A stretch of 64,000 bases of DNA from Gammaproteobacteria bacterium (GTDB taxonomy: Bacteria; Pseudomonadota; Gammaproteobacteria; Burkholderiales; Rhodocyclaceae), in contig JAHJHI010000040.1 in assembly GCA_018824085.1 (NCBI GenBank), positions 1 to 64,000 of the forward strand, in the 5' to 3' direction. Positions within the stretch are counted from its first letter, which is position 1, and each line of letters begins with the position of its first letter. The notes beneath the pieces were generated by a model, which saw only the letters and a program-made list of their open reading frames with translations, did not search any database and had not been told where the DNA came from. A program made the translations under genes and the position numbers. Positions 26,157 through 35,361 of the stretch are shown piece by piece.

Positions 26157-27854
26157 ATGAGCTCCTCCGAACCGCTCGTCGCCCGTCATTTCCGCCAGAT
26201 CCTGATGTGGCCGCTGCGCCTGATGCCGCTGCGCAACGGCGACCAGGTGCAGCACCACTCGGAGGCGCTCGCGCGCATCACCGAAAACAATCCCTGGCGC
26301 GAACAGCGCGACGAATTCACCGGCTCGCCGGCCGATTTCCACGAACGCCACTACCGCGAGTTCGTCACCTTCCTGCCGCACGTGCAGCGCTTCCTTTACG
26401 GCCAGGGACGCTCCAGCTCATCGCAGCGCGGCTACGGCGAATCGCCTATCCGGGTGTTCCGCCGCCATGACATCCGCAAGGTCCGCCTTGGTTGCGAGGA
26501 CGGCAGCACGCAGGATCTCGCGGTACAGCACCTCGACCTGTACTTCTTCTATGACGTGGACGTCGTCATCATGGCGATGGAGCTGCACGCCGACGACCTG
26601 CCGCTCGCACGCGTGCAGGAGTTGCTGTTCCGCTTCGGGCGCGCCTTTCCGGCGAAGTGGGACGAGGACGGCCGGGCCGGTCAGTGCATCCGCAGCCTGC
26701 AGTGGATAGGCAGCGAAGGCGAAGTACTGGCCGAATCGGACTACGGCGACCGCGACCGCTACCTGCGTCACGCGTGGGAGCACCGCACGTCCGCCATCGG
26801 CCGCCACTGGGAATATCTGCTGCACCCCATGGTGCAGCACCACTCCGAAGCCACCGGCAACATCCGCTACCGCCAGCTGGAGTATCACCGGCTGCCGAAG
26901 ATGACCTTCCTGTCCTTCGACGACCCGTTCGCGCTGAGCCGCGAGGACTTCGTGCGGCTCGGTCAGGCGACGACACCGGACGAAGGACGGCCGCTGCCCT
27001 ACTGCGAGGAGGTCATGTGCGAATTCGAGCGCACGGCCTGCTACGACCGCTTCTGGGTGCCGTCGCGGCGCACCGACAACGCGAGCACGCGCGTCATCTG
27101 CACCGGGCCGTCGATGGTCATGGTGGGCAAGCACGGGCTGGCCGGCTACTCCGATCCGCAGCACGGCCTGCTCGCGGAATTCCGCCACCAGTACTTCCTG
27201 ATCGGGCTGATCGCGCATTTCCATCGCGCATCGCTGCTGATGATGATGGACCGTCTCGTGGTGTCGGTCAGCCTGCTCGACGCCGACGAAGCCGAATCGC
27301 GCCGCCGCTTCAAGCGCGGCATCCGCCAGACGATGGAAATCTTCCTGCGCTTCACGCACCGCTACTGGTTCAGCGAGGTGTCGAAGCAGTCGATGGCGAA
27401 GGACCTGTTCGACATGTGGACGCGCAACCTCGGCAACGAGGCGCTGTACAACGAGCTGCGCGCAGAAATACTGGACATGGACAACTACCTCGAAGCGGAT
27501 GACAGCCGGCGCCAGAACGAAACGCTGCTGCGCCTGACGGTGGTGACCATCTTCGGCCTCACCGGCACCATCGTCACCGGCTTCCTCGGCATGAACATCT
27601 TCGACGGCCCGCCGGCCACGTTCGCCGGCAAGGTGGGCGCGGTGCTCGCCGTGACGGTGCCGACCGTGCTGCTCACCTTCTACACGCTGAAGAAATCGAG
27701 CGCGCTGTCGGAGTTCATGGACGCCGTCTCCGACGACACGCTGACCCGCAAGCAGAAAATGAAAACCTTCCTGCGCATCTGGAAGCGGCGCCCGCACAAG
27801 TCGCGCCGGCGCGACGACCAGCCGCCGCGCAACCTACCACCAACGCGGTATTGA
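26157..27854 (+). CDS. CorA-like membrane protein with a long N-terminal domain
   Basis: A 565-residue protein. The C-terminus is CorA-like: a helical stalk (DMDNYLEADDSRRQNETLLR near 441-460), a span ending in the family motif GFLGMNIFD near 474-482, a second span (VGAVLAVTVPTVLLTFYTL) and a basic tail. The GMN selectivity motif is intact. The N-terminal 430 residues are much longer than in CorA and carry charged and aromatic segments such as QHLDLYFFYDVDVVIMAMEL, without a fold I can name. It may be a divalent-cation channel with an extra sensor domain. It follows the lipid A cluster by 30 bp and could share its transcript, which would fit Mg2+ and envelope charge control; that is inference. 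Confidence 0.75.
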   Translation: MSSSEPLVARHFRQILMWPLRLMPLRNGDQVQHHSEALARITENNPWREQRDEFTGSPADFHERHYREFVTFLPHVQRFLYGQGRSSSSQRGYGESPIRVFRRHDIRKVRLGCEDGSTQDLAVQHLDLYFFYDVDVVIMAMELHADDLPLARVQELLFRFGRAFPAKWDEDGRAGQCIRSLQWIGSEGEVLAESDYGDRDRYLRHAWEHRTSAIGRHWEYLLHPMVQHHSEATGNIRYRQLEYHRLPKMTFLSFDDPFALSREDFVRLGQATTPDEGRPLPYCEEVMCEFERTACYDRFWVPSRRTDNASTRVICTGPSMVMVGKHGLAGYSDPQHGLLAEFRHQYFLIGLIAHFHRASLLMMMDRLVVSVSLLDADEAESRRRFKRGIRQTMEIFLRFTHRYWFSEVSKQSMAKDLFDMWTRNLGNEALYNELRAEILDMDNYLEADDSRRQNETLLRLTVVTIFGLTGTIVTGFLGMNIFDGPPATFAGKVGAVLAVTVPTVLLTFYTLKKSSALSEFMDAVSDDTLTRKQKMKTFLRIWKRRPHKSRRRDDQPPRNLPPTRY

Positions 27855-27906
27855 TCGCGCGGCCGTGCCCGTGTCACCGTGACGCACCCATCACGGAGAC
27901 CGCGCA

Positions 27907-28983
27907 GTGACCACCCCGAACAGCAGCGCACTGGCGCAGGCACGCCACCGGCACTTTGCGGGCAAGCAGCGCTGGGGCTTCGTGTGGGCGCTATGGCTCG
28001 CACTGCTGTGGGGCGCCTGGTATGTGCCCGGCACCGCGCTGTGGTTTGAACCGCCCTATGCCGGCATTCCGCCGGAAGCCGTGTTCGGCCGCCTGAGTGC
28101 AACCGCGGTGATGACGTGGATACACGCCGTCGCGGTATTCGCCTTCCTGCTGCTGTGGAACGCGCTGCTCGGCAAGGTGGGCGACTACGGGCGCACGATG
28201 GTGCGCTTTCGCCGCATCTCGAAGTGGTATGCGCTGGCGTCGCTGTGCGGCGGGCCGATGGCCATCTTCGGTTCCTATATCGCGATGGTGTATGCCGGCC
28301 CGGTGTTCGCGGCCATCAGCTCGCTGCTGTTCCCGGTCGTCGGCGCGGTGATCGCGGCGCTCTGGTACAAGGAGCGCATCACGCGCCGCGCCGCGCTCGG
28401 CATGGCCATCATCATCCTCGGCGGCATGTCGATCTACGGCCCCGGCCTGTTCGGCGAAATGAACGTCGACCAGCCCTACGCCTGGCTCGGTTATGCCGGC
28501 GGCGTCATGTCGGCGCTGGGCTGGGGCGCCGAAGGCGCCGTGGCGGCGCGCGCGATGGACGTGAGTGATCCGGACGTCGGCATCCAGTGCCGCTTCTCGT
28601 TCGAGGTCATGTTCTGGGGCCTGCTGATCCTGCCTCTGCTGGCGCTGTTTACCGATGCGCCGGTCGGGCAGTTGCTGTTCGACACGCTGACCCATCCGCC
28701 GGCGCTGCTGTGGATCGCGCTGGCCGCCACGACGCACGCCTACTGCTACACCAGCTGGTACAAGGCCACGTCGCTGATCGGCGTCAGCCGCACCGGCGGC
28801 ATCGGCAACCTGTACGCCGTCTTCGCACTGCTTTTCATCGCCGCCTTCACGCTGCAGCTTCCGGCCTGGTATTTCCTCATCGGCCTGGCGCTTTGCGTGG
28901 GCGGCAGTTTTGTCATGTTCAGCGAATCTGCGGAGAGCGTCGCCACGCTGCGCGACGTCGCCGTGCCGGGAGGGAGCGCATGA
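27907..28983 (+). CDS. EamA/DMT-family transporter
   Basis: A 358-residue, ten-span transporter with two EamA halves. It starts at GTG 27907. The first half has GFVWALWLALLWGAWYVPG and the end-of-half sequence ALGMAIIILGGMSIYGPGLF; the second half has YAGGVMSALGWGAEGAVAAR and GGIGNLYAVFALLFIAAFTL. The long loop GTALWFEPPYAGIPPEAVFG after span one is unusual for the family. The substrate is unknown. The stop overlaps the next gene as ATGA, and a third tiny membrane gene follows, so three products are probably made together. Confidence 0.82.
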   Translation: MTTPNSSALAQARHRHFAGKQRWGFVWALWLALLWGAWYVPGTALWFEPPYAGIPPEAVFGRLSATAVMTWIHAVAVFAFLLLWNALLGKVGDYGRTMVRFRRISKWYALASLCGGPMAIFGSYIAMVYAGPVFAAISSLLFPVVGAVIAALWYKERITRRAALGMAIIILGGMSIYGPGLFGEMNVDQPYAWLGYAGGVMSALGWGAEGAVAARAMDVSDPDVGIQCRFSFEVMFWGLLILPLLALFTDAPVGQLLFDTLTHPPALLWIALAATTHAYCYTSWYKATSLIGVSRTGGIGNLYAVFALLFIAAFTLQLPAWYFLIGLALCVGGSFVMFSESAESVATLRDVAVPGGSA

Positions 28984-29258
28984 AGTTGCATCAGAAGGGA
29001 TTCCTGCTGCGCGAGCTCGCGCGCCTGGGCAAGGCCTGGGACGACGAGCTGCTGCGCAATGCCTGCGACGAATACGGCCGCACCAGCCGCATGCATGCCG
29101 CCAGCGTGCGCATCGCGCTGGACGAACTGGCCGCCGGCGGCCTGATCTGCGCCGTCGATGAAGTGCTGGACGACGCGCCGGGACGCACCGGGCGCCTGCG
29201 CTTCAACTACCGGCTGACCGACTTCGGCCGCCAGCGCATGCTGGATACCGGACTTTGA
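28980..29258 (+). CDS. Small winged-helix-like protein coupled to the EamA transporter
   Basis: A 92-residue soluble protein. The pattern LLRELARLGKAWDDELLRNA, SVRIALDELAAGGLICAVDE and the ending FNYRLTDFGRQRML resembles a winged-helix domain: recognition helix, then wing and a YxLTxxG turn as in PadR- and MarR-type regulators. It could be a DNA-binding regulator or a cytoplasmic partner of the transporter. It overlaps the transporter stop by four bases and is followed 13 bp later by a 36-residue membrane protein gene. No family name is assigned. Confidence 0.6.
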   Translation: MKLHQKGFLLRELARLGKAWDDELLRNACDEYGRTSRMHAASVRIALDELAAGGLICAVDEVLDDAPGRTGRLRFNYRLTDFGRQRMLDTGL

Positions 29259-29271
29259 GAGGCGCGACGCC

Positions 29272-29382
29272 ATGACCGGTTTCTGGGGCTACGAATCGGC
29301 CGCGCTGCTGGCCATCATCGTCATTTCGACGCTCAGCGCGCTGTGCCTCTACTGCGCCTGGCGCTTCACTGCCGACTACTGA
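29272..29382 (+). CDS. Single-span 36-residue membrane protein
   Basis: A very small frame from ATG 29272, with a GAGAGGCG stretch upstream as possible ribosome site. It encodes MTGFWGYESAALLAIIVIST followed by LSALCLYCAWRFTADY: one membrane span with a short aromatic N-terminus. Its position as third gene behind an EamA transporter and a small winged-helix-like gene, 13 bp after the latter, supports it as real. It may stabilise the transporter. Its last seven bases overlap the 3' end of the convergent ribonuclease gene. Confidence 0.6.
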   Translation: MTGFWGYESAALLAIIVISTLSALCLYCAWRFTADY

Positions 29383-31403
29383 GCCGGGTTCCCTTCACCG
29401 GCCACTGTCGCAGCGTCGTCCGCCACCGGCTCCGTCGCCTGCGGATCGGCCGGGTCACCGTCGGCTTCGGCGATCAGCCCGGCCGTTTCGGTGTCATCGA
29501 GTTCGTCGGCCACGACGGCTCCGGACAACGGCGCCAGATCGGCCACCCAGTGCGCGCGGGCTTCGTTTTCGAGCAGATTGATGCTGTCGATCTCCATTTC
29601 GACGCGCGAACGCGGGTCGTGCGGCGGCATGCCCGGACAGCGCAGCACCAGCGGAATCTCTTCCAGACGCAGCAGCGACTCGCGCAGCACCGTGGCCGCC
29701 ATCGGCTTCGCCAGCCCCTGCGCCGCCTGCTGGCGCAACCAGCGCAGGCACCAGTAGCGCTCCATGGCGCGCTGGAATTCGGCATAGGCCGCATAGGCCA
29801 GTTCGAAATCGCGCAAGGCCATGTGCAGCGCCTCGGACTTCGGCGCGAACACCGGCGGCTCGCCACGCAGCAGCGCAATCATCTGCCACTGGTTCACCAG
29901 GTCGACGTAGCGGCGCAGCGGTGACGTGGACCACGCGTAGCAGTCGACGCCCAGGCCTTCATGCGGCGCGGCGACGGTCGTCATGCGCACCTTGCCGCCG
30001 CCCTGCGCCCGGTACAGCGCCGGAATGCCGGCGTCGCGCAGTTGCGCGCCCCAAGTGTTGTTGGCGACGATCATCAGTTCGGCCACGAGCTTGTCCAGCG
30101 GACTGCCGCGCGCCCGACGCTGGATGTCGACCCGGCCTTCGCCGTCCTCGGTCGTCTGTTCCCAATCAACGTAGAAATTGAAGTCCATCTGGCCGGCGCT
30201 CGCCGACGGTTTGCCACGCCCGGCTTCCAGCACCTCGGCCAGACGCCACAGCAGCATCAGCTCGTCACGCCATTCGAATTCCGCCAGCGTTTCGTCGGCG
30301 ATCGTCTGTTCGTTGAACAGCGGTTCGATCTCGTGGTGCCGCAGGTTGGCGACGACGTTCACGCGTTCGATGCGCGTCTCCTTCGCGGTCACGCGCAGGT
30401 CGGTCTCGACGTCCAGGTAGAGCGACAGCGCCGGACTGTCACGACCGGCGAGCAGCGTGTAGGCGGCGACCGCCTCGTCCGGCAGCATGGTGATCTTGCG
30501 GCCGGGGAAATAGACGGTGGACAGCCGGTTGCGGGCGATCTCGCCGAGCGCGGTGTCCGGCTTGATGCCCAGCGACGGCGCCGCGATGTGGATGCCGATC
30601 CGCCAGCCGCCCCCCTCCTTCGGCTGCACCGAGAACGCGTCGTCGATTTCCGTCGTCGTCGCGTCGTCGATCGAGAATGCGCGCACGCCGGCCAGCGGCA
30701 GATCACCCGCCGGCGGCACTTCGTGCGTCGGAAAGTCGGTGCCGCGCGGGAAGTACTCGAACAGGAAACGGCCGAGGTGATAGTCGTGGCTGGACGCAAA
30801 GGCGCCTGCCTGCGCCATCAGCGCCACGACGGACAGCCCGGAGGCGGCCGCGGCGGCTTCCACCGCCTTCGTTTCCAGCCGGTTGCGGTCCGGCTTGTAC
30901 AGGATCTGCGCACTGCAGGCCGCAATTTCCGGCGGCGTGCGACCGGCCTGCAGTTCGGCCGCCCAGCCGTCGACCTGCGCCTGCTGCAGGCGCTTCTTTT
31001 CAAGTCCGGCCAGCGCGGCGCGCAGGATGTCGGGCGGCGCCTTTCGGAAGCGGCCGCGCCCCTTTCGATGGAAGTACACAGGCGCCGCGTGCAGGCACAG
31101 CAGGATGGCGGTCGCCTGCAGCGCGTTGGCGGGCGCGCCGTGATATTCGGCGGCCAGCGCCTCGAAGGGGAATTCGTCGTCGCCGCACACTTCCCACAGG
31201 AAGGCCACGTCAAGATCGGCCGCCAGCGTCTCGGCCTCGCCGATCAGCGCCGAGGCGTCCGGACTGGTGAAGCGCAGCAGCACGTTCGCGGCCTTGACCT
31301 TCGAGCGTTTGCCGCTGGGCAGTTCGACCTGCAGCGACGCGACGTTGTCGGTAAGCACGGAGCCGGCGCGGAAGTGGCCGTCCTCCTCGAAAAGAACATT
31401 CAT
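29376..31403 (-). CDS. RNase II/RNB-family exoribonuclease
   Basis: A 675-residue 3'-5' exoribonuclease of the RNB family. The catalytic aspartates are in FSIDDATTTEIDDAFSV near residues 240-256, preceded by an N-terminal S1-like or CSD-like region and a helical part. The RNB core continues with IGIHIAAPSLGIKPDTALGE, VYFPGRKITMLPDEAV and the end-of-domain TSPLRRYVDLVNQ near 495. The C-terminal S1 domain is weakly recognisable and a long acidic tail (EADGDPADPQATEPVADDAA) closes the protein. The ATG at 31403 is used; an in-frame TTG ten codons earlier is possible. It is convergent with the small membrane gene and overlaps it by seven bases. Confidence 0.9.
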   Translation of the reverse strand: MNVLFEEDGHFRAGSVLTDNVASLQVELPSGKRSKVKAANVLLRFTSPDASALIGEAETLAADLDVAFLWEVCGDDEFPFEALAAEYHGAPANALQATAILLCLHAAPVYFHRKGRGRFRKAPPDILRAALAGLEKKRLQQAQVDGWAAELQAGRTPPEIAACSAQILYKPDRNRLETKAVEAAAAASGLSVVALMAQAGAFASSHDYHLGRFLFEYFPRGTDFPTHEVPPAGDLPLAGVRAFSIDDATTTEIDDAFSVQPKEGGGWRIGIHIAAPSLGIKPDTALGEIARNRLSTVYFPGRKITMLPDEAVAAYTLLAGRDSPALSLYLDVETDLRVTAKETRIERVNVVANLRHHEIEPLFNEQTIADETLAEFEWRDELMLLWRLAEVLEAGRGKPSASAGQMDFNFYVDWEQTTEDGEGRVDIQRRARGSPLDKLVAELMIVANNTWGAQLRDAGIPALYRAQGGGKVRMTTVAAPHEGLGVDCYAWSTSPLRRYVDLVNQWQMIALLRGEPPVFAPKSEALHMALRDFELAYAAYAEFQRAMERYWCLRWLRQQAAQGLAKPMAATVLRESLLRLEEIPLVLRCPGMPPHDPRSRVEMEIDSINLLENEARAHWVADLAPLSGAVVADELDDTETAGLIAEADGDPADPQATEPVADDAATVAGEGNPAQ

Positions 31404-31597
31404 GAAGCGGGTACAGGGGGACTCGGCCTGCAATTATCGCGGAAAGCGCCGACGCGCGCTGTCGCTCGGCGCGCCAGCCGGCACGAACGGGCAAAAAAGC
31501 CACGCCCGTGCGACGCACGGGGCACGTGATTTCACGTCCGGCGGCTACAATCGGATGCCAGCCCGCCGCCCGGCAGGCATCTTCCGGAATTGAGCTT

Positions 31598-33040
31598 TTG
31601 GCCGACAGCGAAGAAGTGCTCCACCACGACGCGATGCAACGCCGCCTGCAGGAGGTGAGGGCGCTGCTCGACCGTCAGAAGCGGGTAGAGAGCCTTCTGC
31701 ACCGGCAGGAAATGCCGCGTCACGCGCTGGTCGAGACGCTGGTCACGAAGCAGCATCACAACGAGCTGACGAAGCGGCTCGACACGATGCACCCGGCCGA
31801 CGTCGCCTATCTGCTCGAAGCCCTGCCGCTGAACGACCGCCTGCTCGTGTGGGATCTCGTGCGCGCGGAGCGCGACGGGGAAATCCTGCTCGAAGTGTCG
31901 GACGCGGTGCGCGAGTCGCTGATCGACGCGATGGAACCGAACGAACTGGTGGCCGCGGCCGAACAGCTCGACGCCGACGAGCTGGCCGACCTCGCGCCCG
32001 ACCTGCCGAGCGAAGTGCTGCAGAACGTGTTCAGTTCGCTCGACGTGGAGGAGCGCGAGCAGCTGCGTGCCGCGATGTCCTACGCCGAGGATTCGGTCGG
32101 CGCGCTGATGGACTTCGACATGGTGACGGTGCGCGAGGACGTGACGCTCGAAGTCGTGCTGCGCTACCTGCGCCGTTTCGACGAACTGCCCGATCACACG
32201 GACCAGATTTTCGTCGTTGACCGCAATGACAAGCTGCGCGGCGTGCTGTCGCTGAACACGCTGCTGATCAACGACGTCGACGCCGAGGTGTCCAGCGTCA
32301 TGCGGGAACACCCTCTGGTGCTGCACATGTCGGACAGCGCGGAATCCGCGTCGCAGGCATTCGAGCGCTACGACCTCGTATCGACGCCGGTGCTCGACCA
32401 GGAAGAGCGGCTTATCGGCCGGCTGACGGTGAATGCGGTGATGGACTTCATCCTCGAACAGTCGGAAGAGGAACAGCTCGCGCAGGCCGGCCTGCGCGAG
32501 GAAGAGGACATCTTCGCGCCGATCATCGACTCGGTGAAGAACCGCTGGGCCTGGCTGGCGATCAACCTCGGCACGGCCTTCTTCGCGTCGCGCGTCATCG
32601 GCGCCTTTGAGGGCTCGATCGAGAAACTCGTCGCACTGGCGGCATTGATGCCCATCGTCGCGGGCATCGGCGGCAATTCAGGCAACCAGACCATCACGAT
32701 GATCGTGCGCGCGATCGCGCTCGGCCAGATTCAGCCGGAGGCCGCACGACGCCTCTACCGGAAGGAACTGGGTGTTTCGCTGATCAACGGCGTGGTGTGG
32801 GGCGGCCTGCTCGGCCTGCTGGCCTGGGGGCTCTACGGATCATGGGGCCTCGGTCTCGTCATGACGGCCGCCATGACGCTCAACCTGTTGCTGGCGGCCT
32901 TCGTCGGCGTGTCGGTACCCATGGTGATGGCACGCTTCGGCCGCGATCCGGCGCTCGGCGGTTCGGTCCTCATCACCGCCGTCACCGACTCGGGCGGCTT
33001 CTTCATCTTCCTCGGGCTCGCCACCCTGTTCCTGGTCTGA
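31598..33040 (+). CDS. mgtE: Magnesium transporter MgtE
   Basis: MgtE is a homodimeric Mg2+ channel of the inner membrane gated by its cytoplasmic domain. The 480 residues show the N domain (MHPADVAYLLEALPLNDRLL), a pair of CBS domains (from about 150 to 270, including SVMREHPLVLHMSDSAESAS), the plug helix and five spans. The pore motif is in LMPIVAGIGGNSGNQTITMI near 350-369. The start is uncertain. TTG 31598 is chosen because it gives ADSEEVLHHDAMQRR, the N-terminus I expect in betaproteobacterial homologues; ATG 31634 is the alternative. It diverges from the ribonuclease gene. Confidence 0.93.
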   Translation: MADSEEVLHHDAMQRRLQEVRALLDRQKRVESLLHRQEMPRHALVETLVTKQHHNELTKRLDTMHPADVAYLLEALPLNDRLLVWDLVRAERDGEILLEVSDAVRESLIDAMEPNELVAAAEQLDADELADLAPDLPSEVLQNVFSSLDVEEREQLRAAMSYAEDSVGALMDFDMVTVREDVTLEVVLRYLRRFDELPDHTDQIFVVDRNDKLRGVLSLNTLLINDVDAEVSSVMREHPLVLHMSDSAESASQAFERYDLVSTPVLDQEERLIGRLTVNAVMDFILEQSEEEQLAQAGLREEEDIFAPIIDSVKNRWAWLAINLGTAFFASRVIGAFEGSIEKLVALAALMPIVAGIGGNSGNQTITMIVRAIALGQIQPEAARRLYRKELGVSLINGVVWGGLLGLLAWGLYGSWGLGLVMTAAMTLNLLLAAFVGVSVPMVMARFGRDPALGGSVLITAVTDSGGFFIFLGLATLFLV

Positions 33041-33051
33041 GAGGTCCGCCC

Positions 33052-33579
33052 GTGCGCCTGTCCCTGTCCGCCTGCGCCGTCGCACTGATCCTGGCCTGCG
33101 GCACCGCGCAGGCGCAGGACAGAACGCTTACCGTCACCTGCGCCGAAGCCGGTGCGCTGTCGGTATCGGTGCCCGCCGACTGGACCGTCGAGGAGAGCCG
33201 GCACGATGTGCGCATGCCGCCGACCGTCACGATGACGGCGCCGGATGGCCAGGTACAGTGGGTGGTGACGGCACTGTGGAAGGCCGCCGACCGCAAACCG
33301 CCGGAAACGCTGGCCGAGATCCGCGCACGCGTCGAGCGGACCGCTGAAACCGTGGGCGCGGCCGGCGCCGCGCTGCGCGAACTGCCGGCCGGACAGCCCG
33401 CAGGCTACTACTTCGACATCGGCTCCGACATCACGCCGGCGCCGTTCACCCGCCTGCGCCAGGGCATGCTCAGGATCGGTGCGCTGACGGTCAGTTTCAC
33501 GGCGATGAGCGCGCCCGGGCACGACGCCGATCTCGATGCCGCCGTCACGCGACTGGGCAGCGCCAGGCACCTGCCCTGA
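33052..33579 (+). CDS. Hypothetical exported protein downstream of mgtE
   Basis: A 175-residue protein with a signal peptide (LSLSACAVALILACGTAQAQ) and cleavage after AQA. The mature part is beta-rich with one early cysteine (TCAEAGALSVSVPADW) and sequence such as QVQWVVTALWKAADRKPPET. It resembles uncharacterised periplasmic proteins that carry a PsbP- or DUF1795-like fold, but I cannot name a family with confidence. It starts at GTG 33052, 11 bp after the mgtE stop, with GAGGT just upstream, so it is probably translated from the mgtE message. Confidence 0.65.
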   Translation: MRLSLSACAVALILACGTAQAQDRTLTVTCAEAGALSVSVPADWTVEESRHDVRMPPTVTMTAPDGQVQWVVTALWKAADRKPPETLAEIRARVERTAETVGAAGAALRELPAGQPAGYYFDIGSDITPAPFTRLRQGMLRIGALTVSFTAMSAPGHDADLDAAVTRLGSARHLP

Positions 33580-33745
33580 GGCCCGTCGGGCGCCGCCCCC
33601 GCGCACCCGACCGGTACCTGCCTGCCGCGGCGACAGCCGCCCGCGGCCGTCATATCAAAACACCCGCACGCGTGCTACGCTCATTTTGCATACCCCCGTG
33701 TCCTGCGGCGCCCGGCCGCTCCGGCTTCCTCCGAGGAAAGATGAC

Positions 33746-34405
33746 ATGAAGACACTGCCCGCTGCGTGGCTTTTCACCGGACTGATCTGCGCCTCGCCCG
33801 CATGGGCCGGCAGCGGCGACATCGCCGGCTTCGTGGCAAGCGCCACGACGGTGCGACAGGGCGACACGGTCGACTTCTTCGCAGCCTTCAGCGTCGCGAC
33901 TTCCGGCTGGTCATACGGCGGAAGTGACCCGGTCGAACCCGCGCCGGACGACGGCTACCAGACCTGGCACATCAACTGGTATGCGTACGAGAACGAAACG
34001 CTGAGCGGCGTCTGGCTGGACGCCGCCGGACAGACCTTCGCCGACAGCCCGGTCACGGCACCGGGCGGCGTACACAACGGAAGCTGGAGTTTTTCCGTAC
34101 TGTTTCCGTCCGCCGGCACGTTCGACATCGTGCTCCACGGCGGATGGACGGCACTGACCGAAAGCTATTCCAGCAACGAGAGCGCGTCGCGCGACTGCAC
34201 GCGTGACGATGGCGGCGAACTGTACTGTTCAGGCTGGACGTATGACTACGCCGACTTCTCGGACAACTATGTATCCGACGGCACGTTCACGGACCGGACG
34301 CTGACCATCACCGTGCTCGCGGTGCCGGAACCGCTCACGCTGTCGCTATGGCTCGCCGGCATCGGCGTGCTGGCGGCGGTCCACGGCCATCGCCGGCCGG
34401 CATAG
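33746..34405 (+). CDS. PEP-CTERM sorting-domain protein
   Basis: A 219-residue secreted protein. A signal peptide (TLPAAWLFTGLICASPAWAG) is followed by a beta-sandwich-like region rich in Trp, Tyr and Ser, with a Cys pair (SRDCTRDDGGELYCSGW near 154-170). The end is a PEP-CTERM tail: VPEPLTLSLWLAGIGVLAAV plus HGHRRPA, recognised and cleaved by exosortase (EpsH) before surface display or release. The ATG at 33746 has GAGGAAAG upstream. Function is unknown; such proteins often take part in exopolysaccharide matrix or floc formation. The exosortase gene is not in this window. Confidence 0.88.
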   Translation: MKTLPAAWLFTGLICASPAWAGSGDIAGFVASATTVRQGDTVDFFAAFSVATSGWSYGGSDPVEPAPDDGYQTWHINWYAYENETLSGVWLDAAGQTFADSPVTAPGGVHNGSWSFSVLFPSAGTFDIVLHGGWTALTESYSSNESASRDCTRDDGGELYCSGWTYDYADFSDNYVSDGTFTDRTLTITVLAVPEPLTLSLWLAGIGVLAAVHGHRRPA

Positions 34406-34424
34406 CCACCGGCCGCACCCGCGC

Positions 34425-35243
34425 TCAGGGATTCCACAGCTTCCACAGCATGCGGGCGCACAGCACGATGAGCAGAATCGAAAAGATGCGCTTGAGCCAG
34501 TGCACCGGCCAGCGGTGTGCGGCGCGCGCGCCCATCGGCGTCGTGAACAGGCTGGCCGACACGATCGCCAGCAGCGCCGGCAAATAGACATAACCGACCG
34601 AATGCGGCGGCAGGCCCGCAACATGCCAGCCATTGAAGATGTAGCCCGCCGTGCCGCCGAGAGCGATCGGCAGCCCGAGTGCCGCCGCCGTGCCGATGGC
34701 GCCGCGCATGTCGCGATTGCACCAGGTCAGGAAGGGCACCGTCATCGCACCGCCACCGACCGCCACCAGCGCCGACACCATGCCGATGCCGCCGCCGGCG
34801 GCCATCAGCCCCGGCGCGCCGGGCAGCTGGCGCGACGGTTTGGTCTTGCCGCCGAACAGCATGTTCAGCGCGACGTAGCCGATGAAGACGGAGAAGAAGA
34901 TGGACAGCTCGCGGGTCGATACCAGCCGCGCGACATAAGTGCCGATGGCCGTGCCGGCCAGTACGCCGACCGTCATGATGCGCACAATGCGCCAGTCGAC
35001 CGCGCCATGGCGGTGATGCGTGCGCAGGCTGATCGCCGCCGACATCACGATGGCGGCCATCGAGGTGCCCAGCGCGAGGTGCAGGATGTTCTCCGGCGCG
35101 ACCTGCTGGCGCTCGAACAGCATCACCAGCATCGGTACCAGCAGCGTACCGCCGCCAATGCCCAGCATGCCGGCAAAGAAACCGGCGACGGTGCCCAGCG
35201 CGATGCAGGCGATGACGAAATCGAGATCGGGAAAGAACATCAT
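34425..35243 (-). CDS. TauE/SafE-family sulfite exporter-like permease
   Basis: A 272-residue, eight-span permease. Typical repeats are ALGTVAGFFAGMLGIGGGTL near 17-36 and GGGIGMVSALVAVGGGAMTV near 152-171, the mirrored halves of the TauE/SafE fold. The family exports sulfite, sulfoacetate and other organic anions, or in some cases imports. The start is either of two adjacent methionines (35243 or 35240). It is monocistronic, convergent with the PEP-CTERM gene, and separated from the oxalate-type operon by a strong hairpin. Confidence 0.88.
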   Translation of the reverse strand: MMFFPDLDFVIACIALGTVAGFFAGMLGIGGGTLLVPMLVMLFERQQVAPENILHLALGTSMAAIVMSAAISLRTHHRHGAVDWRIVRIMTVGVLAGTAIGTYVARLVSTRELSIFFSVFIGYVALNMLFGGKTKPSRQLPGAPGLMAAGGGIGMVSALVAVGGGAMTVPFLTWCNRDMRGAIGTAAALGLPIALGGTAGYIFNGWHVAGLPPHSVGYVYLPALLAIVSASLFTTPMGARAAHRWPVHWLKRIFSILLIVLCARMLWKLWNP

Positions 35244-35311
35244 GGTGCAGCGCAAAAGCACTATCTGAACACAGCCAGCGGGCCGCCGGCAAAGACGGGC
35301 GTTGCACAGAT

Positions 35312-35343
35312 GCAAACGGGGCGCCCGAAGGCGCCCCGTTTGC
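35312..35343 (-). terminator. Strong hairpin after the PanE-family gene
   Basis: A perfect 14-bp stem (35312-35325 with 35330-35343) closes a 4-nt loop (TTCG on the minus strand). It begins about 19 bp after the stop of the PanE-family gene and probably ends the leftward operon. The stem is flanked by AAA and TTT but has no long T-run. Confidence 0.7.
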
Positions 35344-35361
35344 GCCCGGAGTGCGCCGCGT

